Shown piece after piece: positions 22,306-35,555 of a DNA stretch of 64,000 nucleotides; positions within the stretch are counted from its first letter, which is position 1; the number at the start of each line of letters is the position of its first letter. Source of the stretch: Telmatactis stephensoni. Its lineage: Eukaryota > Cnidaria > Anthozoa > Actiniaria > Isophelliidae. Position numbers and translations under genes: made by a program. The stretch spans positions 372,001 to 436,000 of the forward strand of contig JALIZF010001830.1 of the NCBI GenBank assembly GCA_029948255.1, read 5' to 3'. A model generated the notes under the pieces. That model was not told where the DNA came from. It saw only the letters and a list, made by a program, of their open reading frames with translations, and did no database searches.

Positions 22306-23214
22306 ATGACTAATATATTTTGACGTGAAACGTGATTTAAAGTCTAAAACCTTTTTGCACAACTTTTGAATTTTTTGTGAACGTGAGAGAGGTTTTTTAA
22401 TTATCCGTGACGCGTGAAAAAGACCAAATATTTTCACGCGATTTCATTTTGCAAAGGGGCATAGGGGACCCGAACAATCCATCAGTAATTTTCCCACTGG
22501 AATTAAAATTGTTCCACAAACACTCAATATCTGTTTCAGAGAGTACTACAAAGGATTACGAGGCAATTTTCTTTCTTTTTCACAGGACAGTAAACAGTTA
22601 AAACAATTGATAATCAATTTTCAGCGATAAGAGTTTTAAACTCCGAGATATTCTAGCAAATTCGTTGAGCTTGTGGTACATTGCAACGGTAACTAAGGGG
22701 AGTCGGAACAATGAAACCACGCCTTCATAGTAACTGAAACGCATAAAAACGCTAAAGAGCATCTGTTAGAAGTAGCCGAGCTTAGCGTATTCTATAATAT
22801 AATTATCGCTTTTCATGATATCAAAACACCTTCCCCATCCAATAGTTATGTAAGCATTCCCTCCTTTCCCTTCAGACTCGCCTCCACGTCTGCGGGAACA
22901 GTGAGACTGCATTTCGCAAGCTAAATAGTATCAGCTGTAAACATGACATTTGCAAACACTTCTTTGTTTACTTTATATCATTTTTTTAGAGAAACAAACC
23001 ATGATCATATATTTGAAATAAAATAAAGGCTATCACGTATAAATATAATTATAAATGAAAATATCAATCAAATCAGAAATATATATTAATGATATGTAAT
23101 GTTACAGTTGTTTTTGTCACTGACTAAAATAATTACTACTATTCTTCACTAGAGTGGTTTTCGTTTGCCCGTGAAAGATTAGGCGAACTAATAGTTAGGG
23201 CCCGTTCACACGAG

Positions 23215-23342
23215 AGAGGGCGCCCCTATGTAGCAGGGATAACTCTTTTGTTTTGTCCCCCCACCCCCCCCCTCCCCCCCCCCCCCAGGAAAAAGAAAAC
23301 AAAAGAGTTATCTCTACTACATAGGGGCACCTTCTCTCGTGA
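23215..23342. repeat. Inverted repeat around a poly-C tract
   Basis: CGAGAGAGGGCGCCCCTATG..AACTCTTTTGTTTT on the left is mirrored by AAAACAAAAGAGTT..CATAGGGGCACCTTCTCTCG on the right, flanking a run of about 25 C. It is a hairpin-forming non-coding element. Confidence 0.7.
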
Positions 23343-23375
23343 ATGTAAGAAGGTAAAGAGGTCTTGTAACTTTAA

Positions 23376-25078
23376 GGTGGCTCGACTGGGTTTTGTTTGA
23401 GGCGCACCTCCGCTGCTTGATCGCAAAATGCGTCGCGGCAAAAAACTTATTTTCAAAAAAAATTCCACAGCAAGTCTAGGGATAGATTAAAGTTTCTTTT
23501 GACGTTTAAATCATTTTGATCGGAGTTTTCAATAATTTATAGTGGCGGCATGGCGATTTTCATAAACCCGATTTTTTGGAAAAACTAGAGTTTTGTACAA
23601 AACCGCATTTATTGTTTCATAAAATCTAGATCAAGTTCTGCACTCTTACTCAGCTTCAACGATTTCTATGGAAGCGTTTTCGAATAAAACGCGCTTGAAC
23701 TTTTACGCATCAAAAAAGTAAACAATTCCAAGCATTCAGTTTACTTGGCCGAAAACCTTACTTTTAGGACTCGGAAAAAGCTTGTTTTGAGCTCACATTG
23801 TCGACACGTTCAATAAATGTTCGTTTGGAAAAGTAGAACAAAATTGCGTCGCACGATTTTGAGAAATCTGAATTTAGGTCAAGTTGATAGAGGTGCGCCT
23901 TTTCATCGTTTGCTTATCATTTCACTTATCTTTATAAAAAGCTAGAAAACTTAGGATTCCCTCGATATATTTTTTTCTTACTTCAATATCAGCATTTTCA
24001 CCAAGTTGTTTCTTGATCCTACACATTTCATGGCCATTGAAGCATTGTAAGATATCCAAAATAAATTATAAAAACGTAAATTTTTAGGCCGCTTACTTCG
24101 GGTTGACGTTGTTTTGGTCGTCAAGTATCTCCATTGTTTAGTTTTTTTCTGAACTTGTGAATTCCGATATGCCGTTCTTGTTTGCCTTTTGTAAACCTTC
24201 CGAGTGGCTCTGAGTATGATAATTTCAAACAGCAATTTCAATGGCTTATATTAAAATAACAAAGGATGAGTGCAACAAGCAGAATCGGAATTCACAAGTT
24301 CAGAAAAAAAACTGGACAATGGAGATGCTTGACGACCAAAACAACGTCAACCCGAAGTAAGCGGCCTAAAAATTTACGTTTTTATAATTTATTTTGGATC
24401 TTACAATGCTTCAATGGCCATGAAATGTGTAGGATCAAGAAACAACTTGGTGAAAATGCTGATATTGAAGTAAGAAAAAAATATATCGAGGGAATCTTAA
24501 GTTATCTAACTTTTTATAAAGATAAGTGAAATGATAAGGAAACGATGAAAAGGCGCACCTCTATCAACTTGACCTAAATTCAGATTTCTCAAAATCGTGC
24601 GACGCAATTTTGTTCTACTTTTCCAAACGAACATTTATTGAACGTGTCGACAATGTGAGCTCAAAACAAGCTTTTTTCCGAGTCCTAAAAGTAAGGTTTT
24701 CGGCCAAGTAAACTGAATGCTTGGAATTGTTTACTTTTTTGATGCGTAAAAGTTCAAGCGCGTTTTATTCGAAAACGCTTCCATAGAAATCGTTGAAGCT
24801 AAGTAAGAGTGCAGAACTTGATCTAGATTTTATGAAACAATAAATGCGGTTTTGTACAAAACTCTAGTTTTTCCAAAAAATCGGGTTTATGAAAATCGCC
24901 ATGCCGCCACTATAAATTATTGAAAACTCCGATCAAAATGATTTAAACGTCAAAAGAAACTTTAATCTATCCCTAGACTTGCTGTGAATTTTTTTTTGTG
25001 AAAATAGGTTTTTCGCCGCGGCGCATTTTGCGATCAAACAGCGGAGGTGCGCGTCAAACAAAACCCAGTCGAGCCACC
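23376..25078. mobile_element. 1.7-kb near-perfect palindromic foldback element with TTAA flanks
   Basis: The left end GGTGGCTCGACTGGGTTTTG is mirrored at the right end, and both are flanked by TTAA (23372-23375 and 25079-25082). The arms are about 800 bp each and pair almost throughout, around a central loop near 24170-24283. Mirrored frames in each arm (for example STRSKRPKNLRFYNLFWI) are symmetric by-products. TTAA duplications are typical of piggyBac and Kolobok elements, but no transposase is present. It lies 42 bp beyond the ERMP1 stop codon, so it probably sits in that gene's 3' UTR. Confidence 0.8.
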
Positions 25079-25123
25079 TTAACAAATATAAATTAAAAGG
25101 TGATCACTTAATAATCTATGTAA

Positions 25124-28100
25124 CTACAAGTTGTACTTCCAACTTTCATAGATGTTAACCCAGGAATGAGCAAAGATCCAATCAGGGGACTGTTTTATAA
25201 GTTTGTTCAGAAATGGCGTCCTGGATTGTTTTCCATTCAAATAATGTGCAGAAATTGCAAAGTCCATGATTGGAGAATTCTTGGGAAGGTTTTTGTCCAC
25301 CTTGAAAAAATGAATAAATAAATGACTGAAAGAACAAAGGAAAGAATGACGGAAGGAAGGAAGAAAGAAAGGTTAGAAGGAAGGAATAAAGGGACAAAGA
25401 AGGAATGACTTAAGGAGAAATGAAGGTAGGAATGAGAGAGGATGGAAGGAAGGAAAGGAGGGATGAAACAAATGAAGCAACCAAGAAAAGAAGGAATGAC
25501 TAAAGGTTTGAGAGAGTAGGGAAGAAATGAAGGAAAGGAGGGAAGAAATGAAGGAAAGGAGGGAAGAAATGAAGGAAAGGAGGGAAGGAAGGGAGGGGGG
25601 TTGAGGTAGGAAGGAATATTTCTGAATAAAAAATGTCAGCTTACTTGGACTTCCAAAGTGAAGTACCATGGCTCTGTTCTTGTGCCATGAGAATAATACA
25701 CAAAGTAGGTAGAACCATAGGAAGGTTGGAAATAACCAATAGATGAACCAACAAAATGGACTTTTTTTGCTGTCTCAAAGTATAGTGTCATATGGTCGGG
25801 GCCTAAAAATCATTCATGTCAGTAGGATAAATTATAAACATAGTGGAAATGCAGAGTGATGGATGGATGTTGAAATATGCAGGGAGATAGTTTGCTCATC
25901 AAATCAATTTAATGCAGTTCCTTTGACAATTATTCAATACTTATTTACCTGTAATTGAGAATACAAATTTCACAATGTTTCCATCTTGATTCCTTAATAA
26001 AAGCTTGAAATCCCAAAGCAAAGTATTGATGTCTGGAGGTGGTCCAGGTATGTAGAATGATTTGCTGAATAAACAATTTGGACAGCAAACTGTTAATGAC
26101 TGACAGGAATAAGAAAATAGAAAAGAAGAAATAGGAAATAGAAAATAATGGGAATGGGAGAATTAAATGGTTAGAATATTGATGATTGAAAAGAAAGACA
26201 GGTAGACAGAAATTATAGATGGGTTATGTGATATCAGAAGAAAATAAGCAGGAGACTGAGACTGAACCACACACACACACACATGGCCCTGCAATCTGGC
26301 TAATTTTAGACCACCATCCACTTGCATGCACTGACTGTGTCAGCATTCCAATCAAATTCTAAAAATAGCTCAAATGCCCAGCATTATTCACTTATAAGTC
26401 TACATTTTAGCTTTTGTTTCTTCCATTTACCCCAAGAGATTTTAATGAAAAACATTAAAAGGCAAATGAAAGTCTATCAAAAGGATGTATGTATAGGCAC
26501 AGAATTAAAATTTATGAAAAGATGAATAGTCACCCAGAGAAATGAATGGATATAAACAGAATGAAAGGAGCGATGTATTGATGGAAGAATAAAAGAATAA
26601 AAAAGAAAATATGTTAACAAACAAGTAAATTTTCAGAAGTCAATGAATGGATGAATAGAAAAATGAAAAAAAAAAAAACAGAAAATGAAAAATGAAAAAT
26701 AAGAAATGGAAAGTGGGAACCAAATACATTATAACAATTCTTACTTAAAAATATTTCTTGCAGGAAGATAATAAGGAAAACCTCCATAAATACCATCATT
26801 GGTGACAACCTCCTTGGCTTCTTTCATCAAGGGCACATGACGTAAGTGTGTTATACCAGTGTAGTCTAATGGATTAATCCAGATACCAGAATCATTCCTG
26901 ATAACACTACCATCTGGTCCATGGAATGTCCTGACAATGTGCTGAAAGGAAATAATAAATGTTTTATTTAAGTGTCGAATGTGTTTTAGCACTTGTACAA
27001 TTACTGGCCAGGGGGACAATGTACTCTTGCACACTACCTGACTACAATTTAATAGCGGAGCTCCCGCGCGGGCCGAAGGCCCGCGCGAGCGGAGCACCAT
27101 ACCTAAGAAAAAATGGTAACCCATCGAGTTGATTTTTCATGGACACACAGGGAGCCCAACGGCTGTACGTCCGTCCGTACATTAAGCAATTATTGGATGA
27201 GGTCGAGTAGGATATGGGGAATTATTAAGGCCGAGGTTTGTGTTATCTGCCGAAGCCGAAGGCTGAGGCAGATAACACAAACCGAGGCCTTAATAATTCC
27301 CCATATCCTACGAGAAACGAATTCAATAATTGTTTTATTATTTTTGAAAATAATTCTTTCTCAGTTGTGCTTTGTTGACAAGAATACATGTTGTTGTTGT
27401 TTTCCCGCTTTTGGCATGAATCGCATAAATTAGCGTGACGTCATACCGCAAGCTAATTTTCCATATTCGAGAAAATTACGTCATAACTTCGAATAATGGT
27501 TTTCAACATTTTCATAACTCCAAATTTGGGCAGCTAGCCGGCGACTATGGTAATTTATCCGGTGGCTCTTAGCCAATCAAAACTCTTGAATTATTTTCAA
27601 AATATAATAAACATACATACATACGTCCGTACATACATACATACGTCCGTGTACATCGCGATGCTGATTGGCTGATTGCTTTTTGGCGCCAACTTGACGC
27701 GCGCTGACACTTTGAAAACTGAAAATTTACAAGTTTCCTTGCAGTTTTAACTTGCAAAGCTTAAAAATAGTATTCTCGAAACCTCGTAAAAATTTAGCGA
27801 TTTTGATGAACATTAATCTGTGCCAATCTTGACAGGTTAAAGCGAAAAAAACCGTACGTTTGAATTTTTTTCGGGCCTGGTGTCGTTTCAAAAACTGCTC
27901 GAAAGACGAAAGACACAGAGGATATTTTCAAAGTTGGACGACTTTTTAGTTGGATTCGTAGTTTAAAAAAATTCCTCATAATGAATAAGTCATTGAGGAT
28001 CGTGTATTCTTCGTTTCGTGAAGATGCCTTCAGTAAAGCTGCTTAAAAATCTAGCCAAAGTTGGAAATAAATCAAGAATCGTCTGCATTGAGCGTGAAAC

Positions 28101-31100
28101 AAGGAACAGTAAGTTATGCTTCGAAAAGACAACAAGGAAAGTACTTCAAGGTAAAGACCCTGGCCAGAAAATGATATCAAAAAGTCTCTTGTACCTATAT
28201 TTGATCTTTTATCTTTGATTTGGGATTGATGACTTAAAAAAAAACCTTTTATGCACGTTGAACTGTGGCCAAGTTTAAAGAAACACTCGATCAAGCCTTA
28301 CATGAAATGTACAACGACATTTTGTTTTACGGTGAACTTTTTGCACTAGTTCTAATAATAATAAAATTAGTGAAAAAAAATGATTTTGAACTTATTTCAA
28401 CCCCACTAATGTGTAAATACAGCTCAAGTTTTGGTCTGGAATTTAATGAAACAATTGACAGGAAAAAAAGAAGGAATTTTGCCATGCAAACTAGAATTGT
28501 TTTTATAAAATAACTATTATATAACGCGCGCTCTGATTGGTTGAAATCCATGTTGATATAAGAGCATAGAGACATGGTGAGGACAACCAACAAAAACTTT
28601 TTGTTGGATCACCGGGTGAAAATGGCAGAAGAAACATTTGATGAAAACTACTATCTCAATTTACCATCATTTGAATTTGACCTGTCTGAAATCCAAATTC
28701 CATTGGATGAAAAAAGAGGTACCAACGAAGAAAATCGTGACAACGAAAAATACACGAAAAAACCTCGCTTTGCTGAGCTTTCTCAAAACGACCAAGACAA
28801 AATCGTGACAAACGCACAAGCAAAGAGAACGGATTACAGTACGTCTTGGGGATTCACTGTCTTTAAAGGTAAGAGCAATTTTTATCTTTCTTTCACTTTT
28901 TGATTGCTTTGTCTGCCTTTAGCCGCTAAGAGTTTTTTCGTCAAAAAAGTTGCAACTTTGTGTACTCTAGACATTACGCAATGTTTTGACAAGGCGCGAC
29001 ATGGCAATGTTTTGACGTGAATGAAGCAAGAAAAAATTACAAATAATCCAATTACAGTAGAAAAATGAAAAAAACTGTGAATGAAAAAAATATTACAAAT
29101 AAACGCTAGCCCTTTTAAAACTGATTAATATGTTTAAATAGACTAAATATTATCTAATTGATAAATGTTAACGAATCAACGACGAAGTTTTGCTATCTCG
29201 GAGACAAAACGCCGTAATAAAACAATGCTTTATACAGAGTTATTTAATTTATAAGAAAAAAACCTAAACAGTGAAGTTTTATTTTATAGATTGGTGTGAC
29301 GAAAGAGGTAAAAATCTTAAGTTAGAGACACTAGAAGAAAGAGAAATCGATGCACTTCTCCGCCAATTTTATGCCGAAGTCCGAAATAAAGATGGACAAG
29401 ATTACAGTCGCAACTCATTGATTTCCCTAAGATATGCTATTGAGCGTTACTTGAATATGCCACCAATAAGTAAAGGGATCAAAATATCCAACAACCCACA
29501 GTTTGCCTCCTCTAACCAAATGTTAGATGCAAAATTGAAAATGCTCAAGAAGGAGGGAAAGGAAAACGCACAACATAAGCCGCCTATCGAGCAAGAGGAT
29601 ATCCAAAAGATCAAAACAAGCACAGTCATCTTACCAGATCATCCTGTGAGCCTTCTTCGAAATGTGTGGTTTCACTCAACGCTCTATTGGTGTCGGAGAG
29701 GCAGAGAAGGGCAGAGAAGTCTCAAAAAGTCAAGCTTTTCATTTGAAGTTGATGCTGCAGGCCGTAAATTTGTCACCATGACGCACGAGGAAGCGACGAA
29801 AAATCATCCCGGTGGCACGGCAGATATACAAAGTTTTGAGAAGTTTGGCCGTATGTATGAGACCGATTCTCCAACAGATGGATATAAATGCCTCAAGAAA
29901 TATCTATCCAAGCTCCATCCAGCTAATGAATCGCTATTTCAATACCCCAAACGAAATTTCAAGCCTGACGACTTGGTTTGGTACGAAAACCGTCCACTTG
30001 GCGTGAATAAATTATCAGAGATGATGAAACAAATCAGCCTCGCAGCAAAGTTATCAAAAATTTACACCAATCACTCAGTTCGTGCCACTGCAATAACCCT
30101 TTGGTCTGAAGCAAGAATGTCAAACCGACAGATAATGGCCATTTCCGGGCACAGAAATGAAGCCAGCTTGAGAAGTTATAACTCAAGACCGAGTGACAAC
30201 GATCTACGTCTAGCCAGCGACGTTTTGTCGAGTGCACTAGTGAACACCAATTCTTCATCTCCTGGTCAATCAGTAGCTACCAGTAGCCAATCTCAGTTCA
30301 ACAAAAAGCCTCCAAGCAATGAAGAATTGTTTGGCAACCTGTTTACATCCTGCACCATTGGTAAAGTAGAAGTTAACATTCAAAAGTGACCAGATGTCTT
30401 GAACTTTTCTCTTTATACACATGCATTGAGTAATTTTGATTTCCATCTTTGTATGGAACTGACATTACCCTTACTGTACTTTGTAATTCGATTTGATTTC
30501 TTTACAATTCATCCAATAATTTATTTCATTGAAAGACTTTTCTTTCAGAGTTAACTCATTTATAAATAAAGATCAATGAAAACGATGGTTTTTTCAATTT
30601 CTTTCGACTAATTTAATTGGCTAGCGCGCGCTTTCTGACGCTTCTTGGGAGAATTAATACATCAATCAGCAGGTAGAATCGAAAATAAAACCCTTTCTGT
30701 GAAGCAACTTTGTTGGTTATTTTATAAAAGCATTATCACACTCTTTTCCGTGTTTATATGCTCTCTTATCAACACTTGGGATGTTGGGAGAACACTCGAA
30801 AAGATTTAAAATCACTCGCCTACGGCTCGTGATTCTAAAACTTTTCTCGTGTTCTCCCAACATCCCGCGTGTTGATAAGAGAGCATATAAACACGGAAAA
30901 GAGTGTGATAATGCTTAATTATACTTTATTCATCTGGATGAAGTTGCTCAGTGAGCCCTGTGAAGCCTTAAATACAGACTGAAAATGCTTAATTCCTTGT
31001 TTTCTTGTTATTTCAATTAGCTGTTTTTATAATCACTTTAAATTGTATTATCAGTGTAATCTGGAAGAGAAAAGTGGGAGACAAGTATTCGCCTAGCTAG

Positions 31101-34100
31101 TGTGTCATTCTTTTCTACATTAAATAACAAAACAAAATAACAACAACAACCACAAAAAACAAGATGTCACAAATATAGTGAAGACAGACAAATCAATATA
31201 TGTTGTTCTGTAATATTCAGGATGTCGAAAAGGTTTAATTACTTGTATCAATTTAAAAAAATGTTTTGGAGATTTTGCTTTCTATTTCTGAAAATTATGA
31301 ACCCTTACAAAGTCAGTTATGAAATCTGACAGTGAATCTGAATATTAAAATTTACTGTAACAAAGGTCACTGAGCATACAAGCCCATACAATATACAAAC
31401 CAAAACCAAAACTTATTTTAAAAATGCTTTTTAAATAATCTTCATTTCAACTTTTTCAATTACCACAGGAAGCCCAATTCATTTGAATCAAGAACATAAA
31501 AAAATTAAAATTGAAATTGGAGCTTTGCTTTTAGGTAGTAGTTGTTTTGAGTTGTTTTACAATTTCATCTAAAGTCATGATTAGTGTAACCTGGAAGAGA
31601 GAATTCTTGTTTCGTGTAAAGACAACTATTTATCAGTGTCATTCTACTCTACATAATAAAAAAAAAAAAAAACAAGATGCCACAATACTGTCAAGACAGA
31701 AAAATCTAAATATAATTTTCTGCAATGTCTAATTGTTTAATTGAAGGATGTTGAATTAGGTTCAGTATTTATGTGAATGAAATCAGTTTGAGGGATTTTT
31801 GCATCCTATTTCTGAGAATTATGAAGCACTACTACTAAGTCAATTATAAAATCTGACACAAATATCTGAATAAATATCACTATGGTCACTGAGTTGAAAG
31901 CCTTATAATTCTCAGGAGACTGAAGGGCAAGAAATAAAGCTTGATCTATAGTCTTTATTTCAACTTTTACAACAAAATGCAATATTTGTTTGCCTATTAC
32001 CACAGCAAGCCCAATTCATTTGAATCAAAAACGTCAAAATAAAACAAAGTATTTAAAATTATTATTATATTTAAATGGGAGCTCCGCTATTAGGTAGTAC
32101 CTAATTTTTATATTATTCAATGCATGCACACAACAACTCACAAACAACTCTCACACAACACTTACTGGGGGGACACTGTACTCTTGCACACTAACTAACT
32201 ACAATCAAATATTCAATGCATGCACACAACAACTCACAAACAACTCTCACACAACTCTCACACAACACTTACTGGGGGACACTGTACTCTTGCACACTAA
32301 CTAACTACAATCAAATATTCAATGCATGCACACAACAACTCACAAACAACTCTCACACAACTCTCACACAACACTTACTGGGGGACACTGTACTCTTGCA
32401 CACTACCTGACTACAATTTAATATTCTATGCATGCACACAACAACTCACAAACAACTCTCACACAACACTTACTGGGGGACATTGTACTCTTGCACACTA
32501 CCTGACTACAATCTAATATTCAATGCATGCACACAACAACTCACACACAACTCTCACACAACACTTACTGGGGGACATTGTACTCTTGCACACTACCTGA
32601 CTACAATCTAATATTCAATGCATGCACACAACAACTCACACACAACTCTCACACAACACTTACTGGGGGACAGTGTACTCTTGCACACTACCTGACTACA
32701 ATCTAATATTCAATGCATGCACACAACAACTCACACACAACTCTCACACAACACTTACTGGGGGACACTGTACTCTTGCACACTACCTGACTACAATTTA
32801 ATATTCTATGCATGCACACAACAACTCACACACAACTCTCACACAACACTTACTGGGGGACACTGTACTCTTGCACACTACCTGACTACAATCTAATATT
32901 CAATGCATGCACACAACAACTCATACACAACTCTCACACAACACTTACTGGGGGACATTGTACTCTTGCACACTACCTGACTACAATCTAATATTCAATA
33001 CATGCACACAACAACTCACACACAACTCTCACACAACACTTACTGGGGGACACTGTACTCTTGCACACTACCTGACTACAATCTAATATTCAATACATGC
33101 ACACAACAACTCACACACAACTCTCACACAACACTTACTGGGGGACACTGTACTCTTGCACACTACCTGACTACAATCTAATATTCAATACATGCACACA
33201 ACAACTCACACACAACTCTCACACAACACTTACTGGGGGACACTGTACTCTTGCACACTACCTGACTACAATCTAATATTCAATACATGCACACAACAAC
33301 TCACACACAACTCTCACACAACACTTACTGGGGGACACTGTACTCTTGCACACTACCTGACTACAATCTAATATTCAATACATGCACACAACAACTCACA
33401 CACAACTCTCACACAACACTTACTGGGGGACACTGTACTCTTGCACACTACCTGACTACAATCTAATATTCAATGCATGCACACAACAACTCATACACAA
33501 CTCTCACACAACACTTACTGGGGGACACTCACATACTGGTACTCTCACACATTACCTTTTCAATTTATTTATTCTATGCACACAATTCTCAGCTCACAAG
33601 TTCATTTTTACCAAGGGAGGAAAGTCAGTGTCACTTGTGATGCCCTTTCCAGGAATTACCACCATTTGCATAATCATGCATCCAGATATGGACTACAAAG
33701 TGTTCAGACATGATTAGTGAAAACTCTGCCTCTGTTGGGATTTTTTGGTCACCTATCAACCAATTCCCAATCAAATCTTTAATCTAATAGGTCACAAAAT
33801 TATGCAAATGGTGTTAAACTTGGGACCAATGAGGTGACAGACCAGCACTCAAGCCACTTGGCCACCCTTCCTTCCCTCAAGCGAAAATACAAGTATCTAT
33901 ACTCAATCATGACATGAAACTTGTTACACCAGCACTTCTTCCTTCATCAGTTTCACTTGGCCAAAATTAGGGTACTATTTATGGGGTTGTACTGTTCACG
34001 ACCACCGCTAAATAATTATTATTTTACCCTGGCTTGAATGATCATGGACTACTTTTGCAAAATAATTAAATTCATGAGCTAAGCAAACAATGAGGACTTA

Positions 34101-35518
34101 ATATTTTGGTCATGATCAAGTGGATGCATTTTGATACCCAATGAAACCACAGATCAACATCTTAAGGGTTTCTGATTCAATTAACTACAGAAATCAAGTT
34201 ACAGTACATTTCAATGTTAGTGAGTATTAGGGGGGTCCAAACACCTTCAGAACACTAAAAGTTAAAGCACTTGGCAAACTGCCTAATCTTTTCATCTGTT
34301 TGTTGGTCTTTGGAACCCCTGATGAAACACTCACATTAATTTATAGTTGATCTTTTTATGGTAAAACCATATATAGAGGTTTAGCAGCTGACAGACGTAT
34401 TAAGTTTTGACTTACCTGAAAGAAAAATCTTTTTGGGCACTGTTGTTCTTTAGAGTAAGGAAAGGACAAGCCAGACAAAGAAATGACCATGGAGGAAACA
34501 GTTAAGCCAACAAGAAGAACTGCAGGCCACTTGACCTCACGAATTATATATGTAAGGCTAATCTAAATTAGAAAGAGCTTGTAAGTTGCCAACCTGCAGC
34601 ATTCAATGCTGATCTTAAAATAAAAGACTGTATTTAGCATCAGTAGTTGATCCTTTAACACAAGCTAATCTTCCAGGAAGCCAACAGTGGACTCTTTATC
34701 CCCCCTCTCTCAATCAGTGCTCCATTTTAAAGGGTATTTAAAGCTACTAAAAGCTAGATTGCTCAATTCCCAGTGACCTCTCAAACAACCTTATTTTTAA
34801 TTTCTCCAATAAATTTCTTTAAAAACTACACAAATAAACTAATTCTTACCACGTATGAGGTTTGAATGATGACCGAAGCTGCAACAATCCCAGCTATAAA
34901 CAAGTCAGGAATAGTTTGTGAACCACTGCGTCCCATGATTGGAACAAACAACTCTAAAACAGTCACCAATGTATATGAAGTAAAACATAAGGGAACCAAC
35001 ATTGCCACCAAATAACAAATGAGAAACTGTCCTACATTTTTTGTTACACAGTTATTCTTTTGTATCAATTTTTCCCATATAATAACTCGTATTATGAGAG
35101 GAAACAAGACCCAAAGTAGCGGTAAATGGGCAGACGCTAGGTTGTAGTAGGTCATGATTCCAAGCAGTCCATTCCAAATGAATAGAGAAGCATAAAACAT
35201 GTCAGTTTCTTGCTTGCATAGAGCAGACAAGATAATATAGGGGTCACTTGATTGAACCTGTTTAAGAAAGAAACAGTTTAGAATTTATTAAATGAATTGG
35301 CTTATAGTATTTACCCAAGGGATGACACTGAAAGCCATGTATAGCAGTGCTTTGATTCTTTAAAATACACATACAATGATTAAATTTATGGCATACTACA
35401 CATTCTGATTGGTTGAGAACTGTGTGATTACAGTATACACACACATACACACACACGTAGTTTACATGTGCATTGACTCTTCATGACTTATACTAGGAAA
35501 GGCGCTATATAAATATTA

Positions 35519-35555
<37 letters not shown>

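Larger units (their letters stand above)
27050..32092. mobile_element. About 5-kb insertion bearing a Crypton-type recombinase gene
   Basis: TAATAGCGGAGCTCCC at 27050-27065 is matched by its exact reverse complement at 32077-32092. Outside the left end lies the tail of a 95-bp minisatellite unit (GCACACTACCTGACTACAAT); shortly outside the right end the next unit begins (TTCAATGCATGCACACAAC). The array therefore appears split by an insertion. Inside are a GC-rich hairpin (27057-27099), palindromes, a tyrosine recombinase gene, and a diverged 540-bp tandem duplication (about 31000-32060). Cryptons normally lack TIRs, so the 5-kb unit may be a nested composite and not one element. Confidence 0.5.

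Noticed and set aside
23978..24529. Mirrored frames containing RSKRPKNLRFYNLFWI
   Set aside because: They are the two arms of one palindrome; identical peptides in opposite orientation reflect symmetry, not two genes.
32216..33713. Frames with repeated [18 protein letters not shown] peptides
   Set aside because: Translations of the 95-bp minisatellite.
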